A stretch of DNA of 64,000 bases from Sepiola atlantica (Eukaryota; Mollusca; Cephalopoda; Sepiida; Sepiolidae). Where the stretch lies: NCBI GenBank assembly GCA_963556195.1, contig OY744553.1, positions 13,118,439-13,182,438 of the forward strand, in the 5' to 3' direction. Below are positions 59,632 to 64,000 of the stretch, in pieces. Each line of letters begins with the position of its first letter. Positions within the stretch are counted from its first letter, which is position 1. The notes below the pieces were generated by a model, which did no database searches, was not told where the DNA came from, and saw nothing but the letters and a program-made list of their open reading frames with translations. A program made the translations under genes and the position numbers.

Positions 59632-59666
<35 letters not shown>

Positions 59667-62600
59667 AGGCACAACAAGAATAAAAGAGATGAGAAATATA
59701 AAAGAGAAAGAAAGAAGCAAAGAAATAAAGAAAGTACAACGGTTCAACGAATAAATAAATAAAGGCACAACAAGAATAAAAGAGATGAGAAATATAAAAG
59801 AGAAAGAAAGAAGCAAAGAAATAAAGAAAGTACAACGGTTCAACGAATAAATGAATAAAGGCACAACAAGAAAAAAAGAAATGAGAAATATAAAAAAGAA
59901 AGAAGCAAAGAAATAAAGAAAGTACAACGGTTCAACGAATAAATAAATAAAGGCACAACAAGAATAAAAGAGATGAGAAATATAAAAGAGAAAGAAAGAA
60001 GCAAAGAAATGAAGAAAGTACAACGGTTCAACGAATAAATAAATAAAGGCACAACAACAATAAAACAGATGATAAATATAAAAGAGAAAGAAAGAAGCAA
60101 AGAAACAAAGAAAGTTCAATGGTTCAACGAATAAATAAATAATGGCACAACAAGAATAAAAGAAATGAGAAATATAAAAGATAAAGAAAGAAGTAAGACA
60201 TAAAAAAAGTACAACGGTTCAACGAATAAATAAATAAAGGCACAACAAGAATAAAAGAGATGAGAAATATAAAAGAGAAAGAAAGAAGCAAAGAAATAAA
60301 GAAAGTACAACGGTTCAACGAATAAATAAATAAAGGCACAACAAGAATAAAAGAAATGAGAAATATAAAAGAGAAATAAAGAAGCAAAGAAATAAAGAAA
60401 GTACAACGGTTCAACGAATAAATAAATAAAGGCACAACAAGAATAAAAGAAATGATAAATATAAAAGAGAAAGAAAGAAGGAAAAAAATTAAGAAAGTAG
60501 AACGGTTCAACAAATAAATAAATACAGGCACAACAAGAATAAAAAAGATGAGATATATAAAAGAGAAAGAAAGAAGCAAAGAAACTAAGAAAGTTCAATG
60601 GTTGAACGAATAAATAAATAAATGCACAACAAGAATAAAAGAAATGAGAAATATAAAAGATAAAGAAAGAAGTAAGACATAAAGAAAGTAGAACGGTTCA
60701 ACGAATAAATAAATAAAGGCACAACAAGAATAAAATAGATGAGAAATATAAAAGAGAAACAAAGAAGCAAAGAAATAAAGAAAGTACAACGGTTCAACGA
60801 ATAAATAAATAAAGGCACAACAAGAATAAAAAGGATGAGAAATATAAAAAAGAGAGAAAGAAGCAAAGAAATAAAGAAAGTACAACGGTTCAACGAATAA
60901 ATAAATAAAGGCACAACAAGAATAAAAGGAATGAGAAATATAAAAGAGAAAGAAAGAAGCAAAGAAATAAAGAAAGTACAACGGTTCAACGAATAAATAA
61001 ATAAAGGCACAACAAAAATAAAAGAGATGAGATATATAAAAGAGAAAGAAAGAAGCAAAGAAATAAAGAAAGTACAACGGTTCAACGAATAAATAAAAAA
61101 AGGCACAACAAGAATAAAAGAAATGATAAATATAAAAGAGAAAGAAAGAAGCAAAGAAATAAAGAAAGTAAACCGTTCACCGAATAAATTAATGAAGGCA
61201 CAACAAGAATAAAAGAGATGAGAAACATTAAAAAGAAAGAAAGAAGCAAAGAAATAAAGAAAGAACAACGGTTTAACGAATAAATAAAGGCACAACCCTA
61301 ATAAAAGAGATGAGAAATATAAAAAAGAAAGAAAGAAGCAAAGAAATAAAGAAAGTACTACGGTTCAACGAATAAATAAATAAAGGCACAACAAGAATAA
61401 AAGAGATGAGAAATATAAAAGAGAAAGAAAGAAGCAAAGAAATAAAGAAAGTACAACGGTTACACGAATAAACAAATAAAGGCACAACAAGAATAAAAGA
61501 AATGAGAAATATAAAAGAGAAAGAAAGAAGCAAATAAATAAAGAAAGTACAACGGTTCAACGAATAAATAAATAAAGGCACAACAAGAATAAAAGAAATG
61601 AGATATATAAAAGAGAAAGAAAGAAGCAAAGAAATAAAGAAAGTACAACGGTTCAACGAATAAATAAATAAATGCACAACAAGAATATAAGAAATGAGAA
61701 ATATAAAAGAAAACGAAAGAAGCAAAGAAATGATGAAAGTACAACGGTTCAACGAATAAATAAATAAAGGCACAACAAGAATAAAAGAAATGAGAAATAT
61801 AAAAGAGAAAGAAAGAAGGGAAAAAATTAAGAAAGTAGAACGGTTCAACGAATAAATTAATGAAGGCACAACAAGAATAAAAGAGATGAGAAACATTAAA
61901 AAGAAAGAAAGAAGCAAAGAAATAAAGAAAGTACAACGGTTCAACGAATAAATAAAGGCACAACCATAATAAAAGAGATGAGAAATATAAAAGAGAAAGA
62001 AAGAAGCAAAGAAATAAAGAAAGTACAACGGTTCAACGAATAAATAAATAAAGGCACAACAAGAATAAAAGAGATGAGAAATATAAAAGAGAAAGAAAGA
62101 AGCAAAGAAAGAAAGAAAGTACAACGGTTCAACGAATAAATAAATAAATAAATAAATAAAGGCACAACAAGAATAAAAGAGATGAGAAATATAAAAGAGA
62201 AAGAAAGAAGCAAAGAAATAAAGAAAGTACAACGGTTCAACGAATAAATAAATAAAGGCACAACAAGAATAAAAGAGATGAGAAATATAAAAGAGAAAGA
62301 AAGAAGCAATGAAATGAAGAAAGTACAACGGTTCAACGAATAAATAAATAAAGGCACAACAAGAATAAAAAAATGAGAAATATAAAAGAGAAAGAAAGAA
62401 GCAAAGAAATAAAGAAAGTACAACGGTTCAACGAATAAATAAATAAAGGCACAACAAGAATAAAAGAAATGAGATATATAAAAGAGAAAGAAAGAAGCAA
62501 AGAAATAAAGAAAGTACAACAGTTCAACGAATAAATAAATAAAGGCACAACAAGAATAAAAGAGATGAGAAATATAAAAGAGAAAGAAAGAAGCAAAGAA

Positions 62601-63171
62601 ATGAAGAAAGTACAACGGTTCAACGAATAACTAAATAAAGGCACAACAAGAATAAAAGAAATGAGAAATATAAAAGAGAAAGAAAGAAGCAAAGAAATAA
62701 AGAAAGTACAACGGTTCAACGAATAAATAAATAAAGGCACAACAACAATAAAACAGATGATAAATATAAAAGAGAAAGAAAGAAGCAAAGAAACAAAGAA
62801 AGTTCAATGGTTCAACGAATGAATAAATAAAGGCACAACAAGAATAAAAGAAATGAGAAATATAAAAGATAAAGAAAGAAGTAAGACATAAAGAAAGTAC
62901 AACGGTTCAACGAATAAATAAATAAAGGCACAACAAGAATAAAAGAGATGAGAAATATAAAAGAGAAAGAAAGAAGCAAAGAAATAAAGAAAGTACAGCG
63001 GTTCAACGAATAAATAAATAAAGGCACAACAAGAATAAAAGAAATGAGAAATATAAAAGAGAAAGAAAAAAGCAAAGAAATAAAGAAAGTACAACGGTTC
63101 AACGAATAAATAAATAAAGGCACAACAACAATAAAACAGATGATAAATATAAAAGAGAAAGAAAGAAGCAA
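53637..63171. repeat. Tandem duplication of a ~4.8-kb higher-order block
   Basis: 53637-58338 recurs at 58458-63171. The offset is 4,821 bp on the left part and 4,833 bp from about 55007 onward. The 12-bp change is explained by three extra TAAA units in the second copy near 59636-59665. A 351-codon stretch at 56440-57495 and 61273-62328 differs by one residue. Confidence 0.88.
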
Positions 63172-64000
63172 AGAAACAAAGAAAGTTCAATGGTTCAACG
63201 AATAAATAAATAAAGGCACAACAAGAATAAAAGAAATGAGAAATATAAAAGAGAAAGAAAGAAGTAAGACATAAAGAAAGTACAACGGTTCAACGAATAA
63301 ATAAATAAAGGCACAACAAGAATAAAAGAGATGAGAAATATAAAAGAGAAAGAAAGAAGCAAAGAAATAAAGAAAGTACAACGGTTCAACGAATAAATAA
63401 ATAAAGGCACAACAAGAATAAAAAGGATGAGAAATATAAAAGAGAAAGAAAGAAGCAAAGAAATAAATAAGTACAACGGTTCAACGAATAAATAAATAAA
63501 GGCACAACAAGAATAAAAGAAATGAGAAATATAAAAGAGAAAGAAAGAAGGAAAAAAATGAAGAAAGTAGAACGGTTCAACGAATAAATAGATAAAGGCA
63601 CAACAATAATAAAAAGGAAGAGAAATATAAAAAAACGAGAAAGAAGCAAAGAAATAAAGAAAGTACAACGGTTCCACGAATAAATAAATAAATAAAGGCA
63701 CAACAAGAATAAAAGAGATAAGAAATATAAAAGAGAAAGAAAGAAGCAAAGAAATAAAGAAAGTACAACGGTTCAACGAATAAATAAATAAATAAAGGCA
63801 CAACAAGAATAAAAGAGATGAGAAATATAAAAGAGAAAGAAAGAAGCAAAGAAATAAAGAAAGTACAACGGTTCAACGAATAAATAAATAAAGGCACAAC
63901 AAGAATAAAAGAGATGAGAAATATAAAAGAGAAAGAAAGAAGCAAAGAAATGAAAGAAAGTACAACGGTTCAACGAATAAATAAATAAAGGCACAACAAG

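Larger units (their letters stand above)
39391..64000. repeat. 96-bp satellite array, about 255 monomers, open-ended
   Basis: The consensus monomer contains AAGTACAACGGTTCAACGAA, a variable (TAAA)n spacer, GGCACAACAAGAATAAAAG, AGATGAGAAATATAAAAGAG and AAAGAAAGAAGCAAAGAAAT. It is 96 bp, with variants of 4-bp steps in the TAAA spacer and small indels. The first monomers at 39391-39600 are the most divergent, as expected at an array edge. The array continues past the window. Monomers group into higher-order blocks that have duplicated several times. Minus-strand frames are open over hundreds of codons because the plus strand has few TTA, CTA or TCA triplets. I do not regard them as genes. Confidence 0.97.

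Noticed and set aside
39572..64000. Hundreds of long minus-strand open frames rich in Phe, Leu, Ile and Ser, some over 340 codons
   Set aside because: They are translations of the 96-bp satellite in two or three frames. The complementary strand simply lacks stop triplets; there is no conserved start or domain.

Overview
The window is repeat-dominated animal nuclear DNA. I recognise no intact host protein-coding gene. The mix of long (TA)n and (ATT)n tracts, mariner, hAT and non-LTR elements, several SINE families and a large satellite fits an invertebrate, most likely a mollusc such as a cephalopod. That assignment is an inference from repeat style and rests on no diagnostic gene.

Layout. 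1-4.1 kb: a perfect (ATT)292 tract, TATC/TA microsatellites, a broken mariner element and a 381-bp TIR element. 4.2-10.2 kb: a ribozyme-like repeat, a SINE whose head resembles U2 snRNA, about 2.7 kb of unassigned sequence and a 5'-truncated jockey-like LINE. 10.2-16.2 kb: a tRNA-like head followed by a canonical hammerhead ribozyme fold, microsatellites, a polypyrimidine tract, the second 381-bp element in inverted orientation and two LINE 3' fragments. 16.2-22.4 kb: AT-rich repeats, two near-perfect palindromes bordered by (TA)n, a 376-bp inverted-repeat element and a LINE C-terminal fragment. 22.4-26.3 kb: a 42-bp minisatellite (12 copies) and a 21-bp tandem array (about 61 copies). 26.3-31 kb: a SINE cluster with tRNA-, 5S rRNA- and U2/U1-like heads, including two tRNA-SINEs joined head to head. 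31-33.8 kb: polypyrimidine and polypurine tracts. 33.8-37.8 kb: a 4,000-bp hAT element with both termini and an 8-bp target duplication, carrying a transposase reading frame broken only by three in-frame stops. 38.2-39.4 kb: degenerate purine-rich repeats. 39.4-64 kb: a 96-bp satellite of roughly 255 monomers with nested duplications of about 1.25, 1.56, 2.0 and 4.8 kb, running off the window.

The functional content is that of parasitic DNA: transposase and reverse transcriptase remnants, RNA polymerase III-type promoter heads and candidate self-cleaving RNA. The most interesting observations are the tRNA-like head plus hammerhead unit at about 10.2-10.4 kb, the U2/U1 snRNA-like SINE heads at 4.9 and 30.0 kb, and the layered satellite. 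Family recognition is from memory and visual comparison. No alignment or folding program was run.
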